The notes: a model not told the origin generated them from the sequence alone. Positions 48,645 to 57,335 are shown, counted from the first letter of the stretch. The stretch is DNA of 64,000 bases from Mycolicibacterium sp. BiH015 (GCF_027706845.1 NZ_JAQGCZ010000015.1:1-64000), one strand, 5' to 3'. Numbers and translations: made by a program.

Positions 48645-49514
48645 ATGGCACGGAACGGATCTGACGGTTTTGCCGGCAAGCGGTGCTTCCTGACCGGGGC
48701 TGCCAGTGGGATCGGTCGCGCGACGGCGTTGAAACTCGCCGCCCGCGGCGCCGAGCTCTACCTCACCGACCGGGACGCCGACGGTCTCGCGCTGACGGTG
48801 GCCGACGCACGCGCACTCGGTGGCGTGGTGGCCGAACATCGCGTCATCGACATCTCCGACTACGACGCGGTGACCGCATTCGCCGACGACATCCACGCGG
48901 CGCATCCGGCGATGGATGTGGTGATGAACATCGCCGGGATCTCAGCGTGGGGCACCGTGGACACGCTGACCCACCGGGATTGGAAATCGCTCATCGACAT
49001 CAACCTGATGGGTCCGATCCACGTCATCGAAGCCTTCGTGCCGCCGATGATGAAGGCGCGGCGCGGCGGCCACCTCGTCAACGTGTCCTCGGCCGCAGGC
49101 ATCGTGGCGCTGCCCTGGCACGCGGCCTACAGCGCCAGCAAGTACGGTCTGCGCGGGCTTTCCGAGGTGCTGCGATTCGACCTCGCCCGGTACCGGATCG
49201 GCGTCTCGGTCGTCGTGCCCGGAGCGGTGCGGACCCCGCTGGTCGACACCGTCCACATCGCCGGCGTCGACCGCGAACATCCGCGGGTGCAGAAATGGAT
49301 CGGCCGATTCTCGGGGCACGCGGTTTCAGCGGAGTTCGCCGCCGACAAGATCCTGCAGGGCGTCACCAAGAATCGCTACCTGATCTACACCTCGCCCGAC
49401 ATTCGCGCGCTGTACCTGTTCAAACGCACCATGTGGGGGCCTTACAGCCTGGCGATGAAGCAGGTGAACCCGATCTTCACGCGTGTGCTGCGGCCGAAAT
49501 CGAAGGGCCGCTGA
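48645..49514 (+). CDS. Short-chain dehydrogenase
   Basis: A 289-residue SDR matching the M. tuberculosis Rv3057c position and type. The cofactor motif is TGAASGIGRATAL (about 17-29), the NAG motif is NIAGISAWG, the catalytic Ser is in NVSSAAGIVALPWH and Tyr-Lys in AYSASKYGL. The C-terminal 60 residues (ILQGVTKNRYLIYTSPDIRALYLFKR) are typical of a membrane-peripheral subgroup. An ATG 12 nt upstream is also in frame. The substrate is unknown. Confidence 0.83.
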   Translation: MARNGSDGFAGKRCFLTGAASGIGRATALKLAARGAELYLTDRDADGLALTVADARALGGVVAEHRVIDISDYDAVTAFADDIHAAHPAMDVVMNIAGISAWGTVDTLTHRDWKSLIDINLMGPIHVIEAFVPPMMKARRGGHLVNVSSAAGIVALPWHAAYSASKYGLRGLSEVLRFDLARYRIGVSVVVPGAVRTPLVDTVHIAGVDREHPRVQKWIGRFSGHAVSAEFAADKILQGVTKNRYLIYTSPDIRALYLFKRTMWGPYSLAMKQVNPIFTRVLRPKSKGR

Positions 49515-49517
49515 AGG

Positions 49518-50696
49518 TCACCGCTTGCCCCAGTCCCACGGCGGAGTGGTCAGCAGCCCCTGATCGGCGACCCTGGTCTCGCCCCAGTCCTTGAAAAGCT
49601 CGATCTCCCAGGCGTCGCCATCGGATCCCATCGGTTCTGCGCCCAGTCGTTCCCGCAGCGTCCGGGAATGCGTGACCACCACGACCTGCGTGCGGGTGGC
49701 CGCACCAGCGATCAGTTCGGCCAGCGGTGGCACCAGGTCAGGATGCAGTGAGGTCTCCGGTTCGTTGAGAACCATCAGCGACGGAGGTTGCGGGCTCAGC
49801 AGGGCGGCCGCCCACAGCAAGAAACGCAATGTGCCGTCCGAGATCTCGGCGCTGCGCAGGGAACGCAGCATGCCGCGCTGGTGCAGGTGCAGGTCGAACA
49901 GCCCATCGGTGACCGACACCGAGACCGTCGCCCCGTCGAAGGCGGCGGCGACGGCTCGGGCCAGATCGTCTGTCCCGGTCTCCAGGATCGTCTGGACCGC
50001 AGCGGCCAGGTCGGCGCCGTCGTTGGCCAACACCGGTGTCCTGGTCCCGACCTGCGGGAGGCGGGCGGGTGCGTGGCTGTCGGCGCGAAAGCCGTCGTAG
50101 AACCGCCAGTCCCGCAGCCGTTGCCGGACCATCACCAGCTCGGGTGCAGCGCCCGCCCAGTCGGCGAGAACGCTGTGGTGCGCCGGCAGATTGCGCGCGA
50201 GCTCGTCGAAGCCATGTCCGGACGCGCTCCCGGATTCTGAGGCCACCTCGACCAGCCCGCGGACCCGGCGCACCAGCGTCGTGGCGGGCCGAGCCACCGG
50301 ACCGGTGAACACCAGCTCCCGTTTGACCTCGGGGTCGCGCGCGAACGCGGTCTCTCGCGCCTGGGGTAGCCCCAGGTCGATCAGGTAGCCGAAATCCTCG
50401 GAGGCATAACCGAGTTCGATCGACACCGATCTGGTGCGCGGTCCGCCCTGCGCAGTGCCGGTGCGCCGCGCCCCCGTGAGGTGCTCGGGGCCCGCCCACA
50501 TCGCCGATTCGACACCGCCTTCGCGCGCGAACGACGCGATCACCTCGCCGCTGCCGCAGTCGGCGAGCAGGCGCAGCGCGCGGTACAGCGACGATTTCCC
50601 GGTGCCGTTCGCGCCGGTGATGACGGTCAGCCTCCGCAGCGGGAGAACGATGTCGCGCAGCGAGCGGTATCCGCGGATCGCGACTGTCTGCAGCAT
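49518..50696 (-). CDS. AAA (SMC/OLD-like) ATPase
   Basis: A 392-residue ATPase of the AAA_21 group. Walker A is TGANGTGKSSLYRAL at about 27-41. The signature region is SDGTLRFLLWAAALL. Walker B is LMVLNEPETSLHPDLV, and the switch His is in VVVTHSRTL. No nuclease domain is attached. It lies between the SDR and dinB2, ends 4 nt from the convergent SDR and starts 11 nt after the end of dinB2, so it may be cotranscribed with tetR-dinB2. A DNA-related or defence role is possible but not shown. Confidence 0.82.
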   Translation of the reverse strand: MLQTVAIRGYRSLRDIVLPLRRLTVITGANGTGKSSLYRALRLLADCGSGEVIASFAREGGVESAMWAGPEHLTGARRTGTAQGGPRTRSVSIELGYASEDFGYLIDLGLPQARETAFARDPEVKRELVFTGPVARPATTLVRRVRGLVEVASESGSASGHGFDELARNLPAHHSVLADWAGAAPELVMVRQRLRDWRFYDGFRADSHAPARLPQVGTRTPVLANDGADLAAAVQTILETGTDDLARAVAAAFDGATVSVSVTDGLFDLHLHQRGMLRSLRSAEISDGTLRFLLWAAALLSPQPPSLMVLNEPETSLHPDLVPPLAELIAGAATRTQVVVVTHSRTLRERLGAEPMGSDGDAWEIELFKDWGETRVADQGLLTTPPWDWGKR

Positions 50697-50706
50697 GGCT
50701 CCGACG

Positions 50707-51792
50707 CTAACCGTCGGCAGCGACAACCGGGCGCTCGACGTCCTCCATCGCCAATTCCAGGCGTACTCCGAGCAGCCGAATGGGACGGTCCAGCTCGAAC
50801 TGGCCGAGGAGGTCGAGGGCCGTCGCGGCAATCGGCCCGAAGTCGGTGGTGGGCGAGGCGAGTTTGCGGATCTTGGTCCTGGTGAAGAACGTCTTCGTGC
50901 GCACCGTGACCGCGACACGGGTGACGACGCGCTGCTGTTCCACGACCTCGGCAAGGGTGCGCCGTGCGAGATCGGCCACGGCCGAGTCCATCTCGGCACG
51001 GTCGGTCAGATCTTGCGGGAAGGTGATGACGTGGCTGCGTGACCGCGGAACCCATGGCTTCGCGCTCACGGTGGTGTCCCCGCCTCCCTTGGCGAGCAGC
51101 AGGATCCACAATCCCGTGGTCGGCCCGAATGCCGAGGTGAGCACTGCCGGGTCTGTCGCGGCGAGGTCGGCGACCGTCGTGATACCCATCGCGGCAAGCT
51201 TTTTCGCTGTCTTGGGCCCCACTCCCCACAGGGCGTCGACCGGACGATCGCCCATCATCGTCATCCAGTTGTCCTCGGTGAGTGCGTACACCCCGGCGGG
51301 TTTGCCGAAGCCTGTTGCCACCTTGGCCCGCTGTTTGTTGTCGCTGATGCCCACCGAACACGACAGGCCCGTTTCGGATGCGACGACGTCCTGGACACGA
51401 CGCGCGAGCTCGACCGGATCATCCACGCGCGCACCGATATAGGCCTCGTCCCAACCCCACACCTCCACGGGATGACCGAAATCGCGCAGCAAGGCCATCA
51501 CCTCCTCGGATGCGGCGTCATAGGCCGCGGCATCAGAGGCCAGGAAGGTCGCGTCGGGGCAGCGGCGCGCCGCGGTGCGCAACGGCATCCCGGCATGGAC
51601 CCCGAACTCCCTGGCTTCGTAGGAGGCGCAGGTGACCACTTTGCGCGGCTCGGTCGGATCGCCGTTGCCGCCCACGATGACGGGCATGCCGACCAACTCG
51701 GGATGACGCCGGAGTTCGACCGAGGCGAGGAACTGGTCCAGGTCGACGTGCAGAATCCACTGGGGCCGGGCCGCGGTCCCAGATCCGGTCAT
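50707..51792 (-). CDS. dinB2: Y-family DNA polymerase IV, DinB2 type
   Basis: A 361-residue translesion polymerase. The palm metal residues are Asp17 in HVDLDQFLASVE and the Asp-Glu in VWGWDEAYIG. The helix-hairpin-helix is LWGVGPKTAKKLAAMGI, and the little-finger domain includes RSRSHVITFPQDL. The C-terminus ends soon after the domain and shows no QLxLF-type clamp-binding peptide, which fits mycobacterial DinB2 (DinP, Rv3056). It starts in ATGA overlap with the TetR gene, so it is coexpressed with it. No SOS box was seen. Confidence 0.88.
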   Translation of the reverse strand: MTGSGTAARPQWILHVDLDQFLASVELRRHPELVGMPVIVGGNGDPTEPRKVVTCASYEAREFGVHAGMPLRTAARRCPDATFLASDAAAYDAASEEVMALLRDFGHPVEVWGWDEAYIGARVDDPVELARRVQDVVASETGLSCSVGISDNKQRAKVATGFGKPAGVYALTEDNWMTMMGDRPVDALWGVGPKTAKKLAAMGITTVADLAATDPAVLTSAFGPTTGLWILLLAKGGGDTTVSAKPWVPRSRSHVITFPQDLTDRAEMDSAVADLARRTLAEVVEQQRVVTRVAVTVRTKTFFTRTKIRKLASPTTDFGPIAATALDLLGQFELDRPIRLLGVRLELAMEDVERPVVAADG

Positions 51793-52406
51793 GAGCCGCA
51801 GAGCTTGCGTGCCACCGTCTCCCAGGCGTCGCCGAGCTCCTGCAGGGTGCGGCCCCGGTCGGTGAGCTCGTGATGGACGTAGTCGGCGTCGAGCAGCGAC
51901 AACAGCGCGGTGGCCTGGGTGTCGAGGTCTCCTGTGGTTCCCGCGGTTTCGAGCAGCAGGCGGATGTGGCTGTGGTGCAACATCATCGGCGCGTTATAGC
52001 GCATCTGCGGGTCGCGGCCGACGTCGGAGAGCAGTGCGCGATGGGTGTCGACGAATTTCAGTCGCTCCCGGCCGTAGGCGAGCAGGCGCTCCAGCGGAGG
52101 AGCGCCCGGCCCCAGCGGCGGCGGGCCGAACAGAAAAGCCTGCTGTTGGACCTTCTCGTCCTCGTCGAGGAGCACGATCATCAGCCCGGCGCGGCTGCCG
52201 AAGCGGCGGAACAGCGTGCCCTTGCCAACGCCTGCTGCGACCGCGATGTCGTCGGTGGTGACCGAGTCGGCCCCACGCTCGTCGACCAGGCGGCGCGCTG
52301 CATCGAGCAGCAGGGCACGATTGCGGGCCGCGTCACCGCGTTCGGGAGGCCCGGGATCGCCCGCCGGCAACACCGGCAGGTCACTCCGATTCCCCACCAC
52401 GCTCAC
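51789..52406 (-). CDS. TetR-family regulator upstream of dinB2
   Basis: A 205-residue regulator. The HTH domain is at about 28-72 (RALLLDAARRLVDERGADSV, then IAVAAGVGKGTLFRRFGSRAG). The N-terminal 25 residues are Pro-rich and disordered. The GTG start at 52406 has a GAGGTG upstream. It is divergent from the FMN reductase gene with a palindrome in the gap, and corresponds to Rv3055. It probably controls itself, dinB2 and the reductase. Confidence 0.82.
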   Translation of the reverse strand: MSVVGNRSDLPVLPAGDPGPPERGDAARNRALLLDAARRLVDERGADSVTTDDIAVAAGVGKGTLFRRFGSRAGLMIVLLDEDEKVQQQAFLFGPPPLGPGAPPLERLLAYGRERLKFVDTHRALLSDVGRDPQMRYNAPMMLHHSHIRLLLETAGTTGDLDTQATALLSLLDADYVHHELTDRGRTLQELGDAWETVARKLCGS

Positions 52407-52435
52407 CTCGCAACTTTAACTCAGCGGGAATGTAA

Positions 52436-52449
52436 CGGACCGTGGTCCG
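52436..52449. promoter_or_regulatory. Candidate operator between tetR and FMN reductase
   Basis: CGGACC-GT-GGTCCG is a perfect palindrome, with TAA and TTA flanking it at almost equal distance. It lies in the 87-bp gap of the divergent tetR and FMN reductase genes. Confidence 0.55.
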
Positions 52450-52493
52450 GTTACTCCGTGGGAGAGTGTCCAGAAAACGATGAGGAGGAAGCG

Positions 52494-53048
52494 ATGTCGG
52501 ACACCGTGAGCGGCAACACGGTACTGGTTCTGCTGGGAAGCCTGCGTGCGGCTTCGGTCAACCGTCAGCTGGCGGAATTGGCCATCGAGTCGGCACCCGA
52601 GGGCGTCACGCTCGAGCTGTTCGACCGGCTCGGCGAGCTGCCCCACTACAACGAAGACATCGACACCGACAATGTCCCGGAATCGGTGGTCGCGCTGCGC
52701 GAGGCCGCCGCCCGCTCGGGAGCGGCCCTCGTCGTCACCCCGGAGTACAACGGCAGCATTCCCGGAGTGTTGAAGAATGCCATCGACTGGCTGTCTCGTC
52801 CGTACGGCAACAGTGCCCTCAAGGACAAGCCGCTTGCGGTCGTCGGCGCCGCTCTCGGTCAGTACGGCGGCGTGTGGGCGCACGACGAAACTCGCAAGTC
52901 CTTCGGGATCGCCGGTCCGCGGGTGGTCGAGGGCCTCGACCTCTCGGTGGCGACGCCAACGTTCGACGGCAAGCATCCTCGGGAACACGCCGAGGTTGCG
53001 GCCCGCGTGCGAGAGATCGTCGGCAAGTTGGCCGCCGAAATCGGCTGA
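52494..53048 (+). CDS. NADPH-dependent FMN reductase
   Basis: A 184-residue flavodoxin-fold reductase. FMN-binding segments are LLGSLRAASVNRQLAEL (about 14-30) and TPEYNGSIPGVLKNAIDWLSRP (about 82-103), with GAALGQYGGVWA further on. It matches the Rv3054c type. It could act as a quinone or azo reductase, or supply reduced flavin. GAGGAGG precedes the ATG. A terminator follows. Confidence 0.85.
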   Translation: MSDTVSGNTVLVLLGSLRAASVNRQLAELAIESAPEGVTLELFDRLGELPHYNEDIDTDNVPESVVALREAAARSGAALVVTPEYNGSIPGVLKNAIDWLSRPYGNSALKDKPLAVVGAALGQYGGVWAHDETRKSFGIAGPRVVEGLDLSVATPTFDGKHPREHAEVAARVREIVGKLAAEIG

Positions 53049-53065
53049 GCCGGACCTTCTCGTCG

Positions 53066-53100
53066 ACGCCGCGTTCCGGTTCACCGGGACGCGGCGTTTT
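53066..53100 (+). terminator. Rho-independent terminator of the FMN reductase gene
   Basis: ACGCCGCGTTCCGG (53066-53079) pairs with CCGGGACGCGGCGT (53084-53097) with one G-T wobble and a TTCA loop, followed by TTT. Confidence 0.85.
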
Positions 53101-53319
53101 CGTGGTCGCGAATGGCGTTTGCTGATCCCATCGGCCCGCGAGGCCCGTGTCGCTGTCGATGTCGGTGGGCACTGGTAGACCCGAGACCTCTTCGGGCCGC
53201 TGGAAGGCGACACGCCGATGTGACGCGTGACACGCCGGTCCGATGCGGCCTGAAGGGCTTACGACCTGGGAATTTCAAAAATGTTATTCAGAACATCTTG
53301 TATCTCTACGGATTGTCGG

Positions 53320-53335
53320 ACACTAGGTGTAGTGT
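53320..53335. promoter_or_regulatory. NrdR box 1
   Basis: ACACTAGGTGTAGTGT fits the NrdR-box layout ACACTA-N4-TAGTGT with perfect 6-bp arms. NrdR represses ribonucleotide reductase genes through paired boxes. Confidence 0.75.
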
Positions 53336-53352
53336 TTCGAACACCGACGGAC

Positions 53353-53368
53353 CCCCTAGATGTAGGGG
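53353..53368. promoter_or_regulatory. NrdR box 2
   Basis: CCCCTAGATGTAGGGG shares the core CTA-N4-TAG with box 1 and starts 33 bp after it, about three helical turns, as expected for paired NrdR boxes. The outer bases differ from consensus. Confidence 0.6.
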
Positions 53369-53534
53369 TAAGCCGGAGCCAGATTTTCCGCCAGGGCCAA
53401 GGTTTCACTCGATCGGCTCACACCACGGAAGGCCTGGAATTTCAGCGGCCTGCTGCCCGCTGAAATGTAGCGAGATGCACGATCCCAGCAGTTGCCAGCA
53501 CATCCCGTCCTTCCCGATTGGAGCCGTACCGCAG

Positions 53535-53786
53535 ATGACTCAGTCCGCAACCGTCACCGTGTACACCAAGCCGGCCTGCGTGCAGTGCAATGCCACTTAC
53601 AAGGCGCTCGACAAGCAGGGCATCGCCTACGAGGTCGTCGACATCAGCCTCGACAGCGAGGCCCGTGACTACGTCATGGCTCTCGGCTACCTCCAGGCTC
53701 CCGTCGTGGTGGCCGGTAACGACCACTGGTCGGGCTTCCGTCCTGACCGGATCAAGGCGCTGGCGGCGGTCGCCGCGACGGCATAG
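53535..53786 (+). CDS. nrdH: Glutaredoxin-like electron donor NrdH
   Basis: An 83-residue NrdH redoxin. The active site is CVQC (Cys15, Cys18) after VTVYTKPA. The typical C-terminal part WSGFRPDRIKAL is present. It is reduced by thioredoxin reductase and donates electrons to the class Ib ribonucleotide reductase. The ATG at 53535 gives the usual length; an upstream ATG at 53475 would add 20 unconserved residues. It is first in nrdHIE, under the NrdR boxes. Confidence 0.93.
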   Translation: MTQSATVTVYTKPACVQCNATYKALDKQGIAYEVVDISLDSEARDYVMALGYLQAPVVVAGNDHWSGFRPDRIKALAAVAATA

Positions 53787-53825
53787 CTCGGTACGGGTCA
53801 ACCAGGTCGCATCGGAGAGGGGACT

Positions 53826-54284
53826 ATGAGCAATCTCGTCTACTTCTCCAGCGTGTCGGAAAACACCCATCGCTTCGTGCAGAAGCTCGCGCTTCCTGCC
53901 ATCCGGATTCCGCTGAAGGAACGGATTCAGGTCGATGAGCCTTATGTCCTGGTGTTGCCCACCTACGGCGGCGGACACGCCAACGGTCCCGATCCCGCGC
54001 AGATGGAACGGGCTGGGGGATACGTCCCCAAGCAGGTGATCGCCTTCCTCAACAATGAACACAACCGGTCGTTGATCCGCGGCGTCATCGCGGCGGGCAA
54101 CACCAACTTCGGCGCCGAATTCGGCTACGCGGGGGTCGTCGTGTCTCGTAAGTGCGGCGTTCCATTTCTCTATCGGTTCGAACTCATGGGAACGACGGAC
54201 GACGTCTTCGCCGTCCGCGCAGGATTACAAGACTTCTGGAAGGACCAGACGTGCCACCAACCGTCACAGCTGCAGAACCTGTAA
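53826..54284 (+). CDS. nrdI: Flavodoxin-like NrdI
   Basis: A 152-residue NrdI flavodoxin needed to build the dimanganese-tyrosyl radical of NrdF. The phosphate loop is YFSSVSENTHRFVQKL (about 6-21), with PTYGGGHANG and NFGAEFGYAG later. GGAGAGGGG precedes the ATG. Its end overlaps the start of nrdE by 34 nt. Confidence 0.93.
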   Translation: MSNLVYFSSVSENTHRFVQKLALPAIRIPLKERIQVDEPYVLVLPTYGGGHANGPDPAQMERAGGYVPKQVIAFLNNEHNRSLIRGVIAAGNTNFGAEFGYAGVVVSRKCGVPFLYRFELMGTTDDVFAVRAGLQDFWKDQTCHQPSQLQNL

Positions 54285-56419
54285 CCACCGGAGCGCACGC
54301 GCTCCCGGGGGAGATGGATTACCACGCGCTGAACGCGATGCTGAATCTGTACGACGCCGACGGCAAGATTCAGTTCGACAAAGACGTTCAGGCGGCGCGG
54401 GAGTACTTCCTGCAGCACGTGAACCAGAACACGGTCTTCTTCCACAACCAGGACGAGAAGCTGGACTACCTCGTCCAGAAGAATTACTACGAGCGCGAGG
54501 TGCTCGATCAGTACTCGCGCAACTTCGTCAAGACGCTGCTGGATCGCGCGTACGCCAAAAAATTCCGCTTCCCCACCTTCGTCGGTGCGTTCAAGTACTA
54601 CACCTCCTACACGCTGAAGACCTTCGACGGAAAGCGGTACCTGGAACGGTTTGAGGACCGCGTCGTGATGGTCGCGCTGACGCTGGCGGCCGGCGACACC
54701 ACGCTGGCCGAGCAGCTGGTCGACGAGATCATGGACGGCCGCTTCCAGCCGGCCACGCCGACCTTCCTGAACTCCGGGAAGAAGCAGCGTGGGGAGCCGG
54801 TGTCGTGCTTCCTGCTGCGCATCGAAGACAACATGGAGTCCATCGGGCGGTCCATCAACTCGGCCCTGCAGCTGTCCAAGCGCGGTGGCGGAGTGGCGTT
54901 GCTGCTGACCAACATTCGCGAACACGGCGCCCCGATCAAGAACATCGAGAACCAGAGCTCCGGCGTCATCCCGATCATGAAGCTGCTGGAGGATTCCTTC
55001 TCCTACGCCAACCAGCTCGGTGCCCGGCAGGGTGCGGGGGCGGTGTATCTGCATGCGCACCACCCCGACATCTACCGCTTCCTCGACACCAAGCGCGAGA
55101 ACGCCGACGAGAAGATCCGTATCAAGACGCTGTCGCTGGGTGTGGTGATCCCGGATATCACCTTCGAGCTGGCGAAGAACAACGAGGACATGTATCTGTT
55201 CTCGCCGTACGACGTCGAGCGCGTGTACGGCGTGGCATTCGCCGACATCTCGGTCACCGAGAAGTACTACGAGATGGTCGACGACGCGCGCATCCGCAAG
55301 ACCAAGATCAAGGCGCGCGAGTTCTTCCAGACGTTGGCCGAGCTGCAGTTCGAGTCGGGCTACCCGTACATCATGTTCGAGGACACGGTGAACCGGGCCA
55401 ACCCGATCGAGGGCAAGATCACGCACAGCAATCTGTGCTCGGAGATCCTGCAGGTGTCGACGCCGTCGGAGTTCAACGAGGACCTGTCGTATGCCAAGGT
55501 GGGCAAAGACATCTCGTGCAACCTCGGCTCGCTCAACATCGCGAAGGCGATGGACTCGCCGGACTTCGCGCAGACCATCGAGGTGGCCATCCGCGCGCTG
55601 ACTGCGGTGAGCGACCAGACCCACATCTGGTCGGTGCCCTCGATCGAGCAGGGCAACAACAGCTCCCACGCCATCGGCCTGGGGCAGATGAACCTGCACG
55701 GCTACCTGGCCCGCGAGCGGATCTTCTACGGCTCCGAAGAGGGCGTGGACTTCACCAACATCTACTTCTACTGCGTGCTCTACCACGCGCTGCGCGCCTC
55801 GAATCGCATTGCGATCGAACGGGGTACGGCTTTCGGTGGGTTCGAGAAGTCGAAGTACAAGTCGGGTGAGTTCTTCGACAAGTACACCGAACAGGTGTGG
55901 GAGCCCAAGACCGACAAGGTGCGCGCGCTGTTCGCCGACGCGGGCATCCGCATCCCGAACCAGGACGACTGGAAGCGGTTGAAGGAGTCGGTGCAGCAGC
56001 ACGGTATCTACAACCAGAACCTGCAGGCCGTTCCGCCGACCGGGTCGATCTCCTACATCAACCACTCGACGAGCTCGATCCACCCGATCGCCAGCAAGGT
56101 CGAGATTCGCAAAGAAGGAAAGATCGGGCGCGTCTACTACCCGGCGCCCTATATGACCAACGAGAACCTGGAGTACTACCAGGACGCCTACGAGATCGGC
56201 TACGAGAAGGTCATCGATACCTACGCCGCGGCCACGCAGCACGTAGACCAAGGCCTGAGCCTGACGCTGTTCTTCAAGGACACCGCGACCACGCGCGATG
56301 TGAACAAGGCGCAGATCTACGCGTGGCGCAAGGGAATCAAGACGCTGTACTACATCCGCCTACGCCAGATGGCTCTGGAGGGCACGGAGGTGGAGGGTTG
56401 CGTCAGCTGCATGTTGTGA
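54251..56419 (+). CDS. nrdE: Ribonucleotide reductase class Ib alpha subunit NrdE
   Basis: A 722-residue catalytic subunit that reduces ribonucleoside diphosphates with NrdF. It is almost identical in order to M. tuberculosis NrdE: PATPTFLNSGKKQRGEPVSC (active-site Cys), SKRGGGVALLLTNIR, NLCSEILQVSTPSE (radical-site Cys), PPTGSISYINHSTSSIHPI, and the C-terminal swinging-arm pair in EGCVSCML. The GTG at 54251 gives the family N-terminus MPPTVTAAEPV; a start at 54152 would lie deep in nrdI. nrdF is not adjacent, as usual in mycobacteria. Confidence 0.95.
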   Translation: MPPTVTAAEPVTTGAHALPGEMDYHALNAMLNLYDADGKIQFDKDVQAAREYFLQHVNQNTVFFHNQDEKLDYLVQKNYYEREVLDQYSRNFVKTLLDRAYAKKFRFPTFVGAFKYYTSYTLKTFDGKRYLERFEDRVVMVALTLAAGDTTLAEQLVDEIMDGRFQPATPTFLNSGKKQRGEPVSCFLLRIEDNMESIGRSINSALQLSKRGGGVALLLTNIREHGAPIKNIENQSSGVIPIMKLLEDSFSYANQLGARQGAGAVYLHAHHPDIYRFLDTKRENADEKIRIKTLSLGVVIPDITFELAKNNEDMYLFSPYDVERVYGVAFADISVTEKYYEMVDDARIRKTKIKAREFFQTLAELQFESGYPYIMFEDTVNRANPIEGKITHSNLCSEILQVSTPSEFNEDLSYAKVGKDISCNLGSLNIAKAMDSPDFAQTIEVAIRALTAVSDQTHIWSVPSIEQGNNSSHAIGLGQMNLHGYLARERIFYGSEEGVDFTNIYFYCVLYHALRASNRIAIERGTAFGGFEKSKYKSGEFFDKYTEQVWEPKTDKVRALFADAGIRIPNQDDWKRLKESVQQHGIYNQNLQAVPPTGSISYINHSTSSIHPIASKVEIRKEGKIGRVYYPAPYMTNENLEYYQDAYEIGYEKVIDTYAAATQHVDQGLSLTLFFKDTATTRDVNKAQIYAWRKGIKTLYYIRLRQMALEGTEVEGCVSCML

Positions 56420-56430
56420 GCTGAAACGTC

Positions 56431-56462
56431 CAGCGCCGCCGGTGGTTTTCCCGGCGGCGCTG
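56431..56462 (+). terminator. Terminator after nrdHIE
   Basis: CAGCGCCGCCGG (56431-56442) and CCGGCGGCGCTG (56451-56462) form a perfect 12-bp stem with loop TGGTTTTC. It lies between the nrdE stop and the convergent DUF732 gene. Confidence 0.85.
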
Positions 56463-56485
56463 TGCGTTCGGCGTGTTCTCGGAGG

Positions 56486-56821
56486 TCAGCCGGGGGCCTG
56501 CGTGCACATCGTGCCGCGTGCGGCGCCCACCAGCGCGGTGGCCTGCTGTGGGCTCGCACCGTACGGACCGGTCACCGCAGCCACGGCGGCGCCCTGGCCT
56601 TGGCCGGTGTAGAGGATCCGGCAGGCCTGTAGCCCTGCCGTCATGATCGCGTCGTCGTTGCCGGGGAAGCCCGCTGCGCGTGATTGATTGATGAAGTTCT
56701 GCTGTCCGGCGGTGAGCGGTATCGGCCATGCCGATGCCGGGGCGATGCTCACCGTCAGTGCGGCCCCGGCGGCGAGTGCCGCGGCCGCGGTGGTGAGGAA
56801 ACCGATCTTCTTCGGAGCCAT
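56486..56821 (-). CDS. DUF732-type small secreted protein
   Basis: A 111-residue secreted protein. The signal peptide covers 1-31 and should be cut after ASA before WPIPL. The mature part (FINQSRAAGFPGNDDAIMTAGLQ, then ACRILYTGQG and GAARGTMC) has the two Cys and the small helical layout of mycobacterial DUF732 proteins. The function is unknown. Confidence 0.8.
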   Translation of the reverse strand: MAPKKIGFLTTAAAALAAGAALTVSIAPASAWPIPLTAGQQNFINQSRAAGFPGNDDAIMTAGLQACRILYTGQGQGAAVAAVTGPYGASPQQATALVGAARGTMCTQAPG

Positions 56822-56920
56822 GCCGGTCTCGCTTTCTCGTGGCGATCCACCCGATTCCGGGCATATTCCAGCCTATGGCCGCGACCGTGCACCCCGTTAC
56901 ACCAATTGCGGGCCGGCGGA

Positions 56921-57307
56921 TCAGCCCTCGCGCGCCTGATCCGCCCGCAGCGCCTTCAGGCGGCGCTCCTCGCGCAGCACATTCTGGTAGCTCTCGCGTT
57001 CTGCGACCAACCAGTTTGGCTTCTCCTCGAGCAGGGCATCGATCTGTTCGGTCGTCAGCGCTTCGGTGATGCCGCCGCGGCCGAGGCCGGCGATCGAGAC
57101 GCCCAACTTCGCGGCAACCAGGTTCTTCGGATGCGGCCCGTTCTTGCGGAGATCTTTGAGCCATTGCGGCGGGTCCGACTGCAACGCAGCCAATTCGTCG
57201 CGGGTGATCGGAGTGGCTTGAAACTCCCCGGGCGTCGCGGGCAGATACACGTCCAGCTTCTTGGCCGCCGTGGCGGGCTTCATGGACTGCGCGTTCGGCC
57301 TGCTCAT
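56921..57307 (-). CDS. DUF5997-type protein
   Basis: A 128-residue protein with the layout of DUF5997: KPATAAKKLDVYLPATPGEFQ (about 9-29), LQSDPPQWLKDLRKNGPHPKN, LGVSIAGLGRGGITEALTTEQIDALL, and a basic helical end. No membrane part. It is divergent from the LysR-like gene at 57336, 28 nt apart; the two families are often neighbours in actinobacteria, from memory. The role is unknown. Confidence 0.75.
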   Translation of the reverse strand: MSRPNAQSMKPATAAKKLDVYLPATPGEFQATPITRDELAALQSDPPQWLKDLRKNGPHPKNLVAAKLGVSIAGLGRGGITEALTTEQIDALLEEKPNWLVAERESYQNVLREERRLKALRADQAREG

Positions 57308-57335
57308 GGGATCAGCGTATCGGTAGCCTGATGCC

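Larger units (their letters stand above)
53101..53534 (+). other. Long nrdHIE upstream region
   Basis: This 434-bp gene-free stretch carries two NrdR-like boxes (listed separately), an AT-richer part near 53268-53300 with ATGTT/AACAT symmetry, and a hairpin TTTCAGCGG/CCGCTGAAA (53440-53465, 8-nt loop) about 70 nt before nrdH. I could not fix the -10 box with confidence. The hairpin may be part of a structured leader. Confidence 0.55.

Noticed and set aside
53440..53465. Cobalamin riboswitch upstream of nrdHIE
   Set aside because: The hairpin is short, no B12-box was seen, and class Ib reductases do not depend on cobalamin; it remains an unexplained leader hairpin.
54170..56251. A 693-codon open frame antisense to nrdE
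   Set aside because: It mirrors the highly conserved nrdE gene and is rich in Val/Leu/Arg from strong codon bias; no motif is seen.
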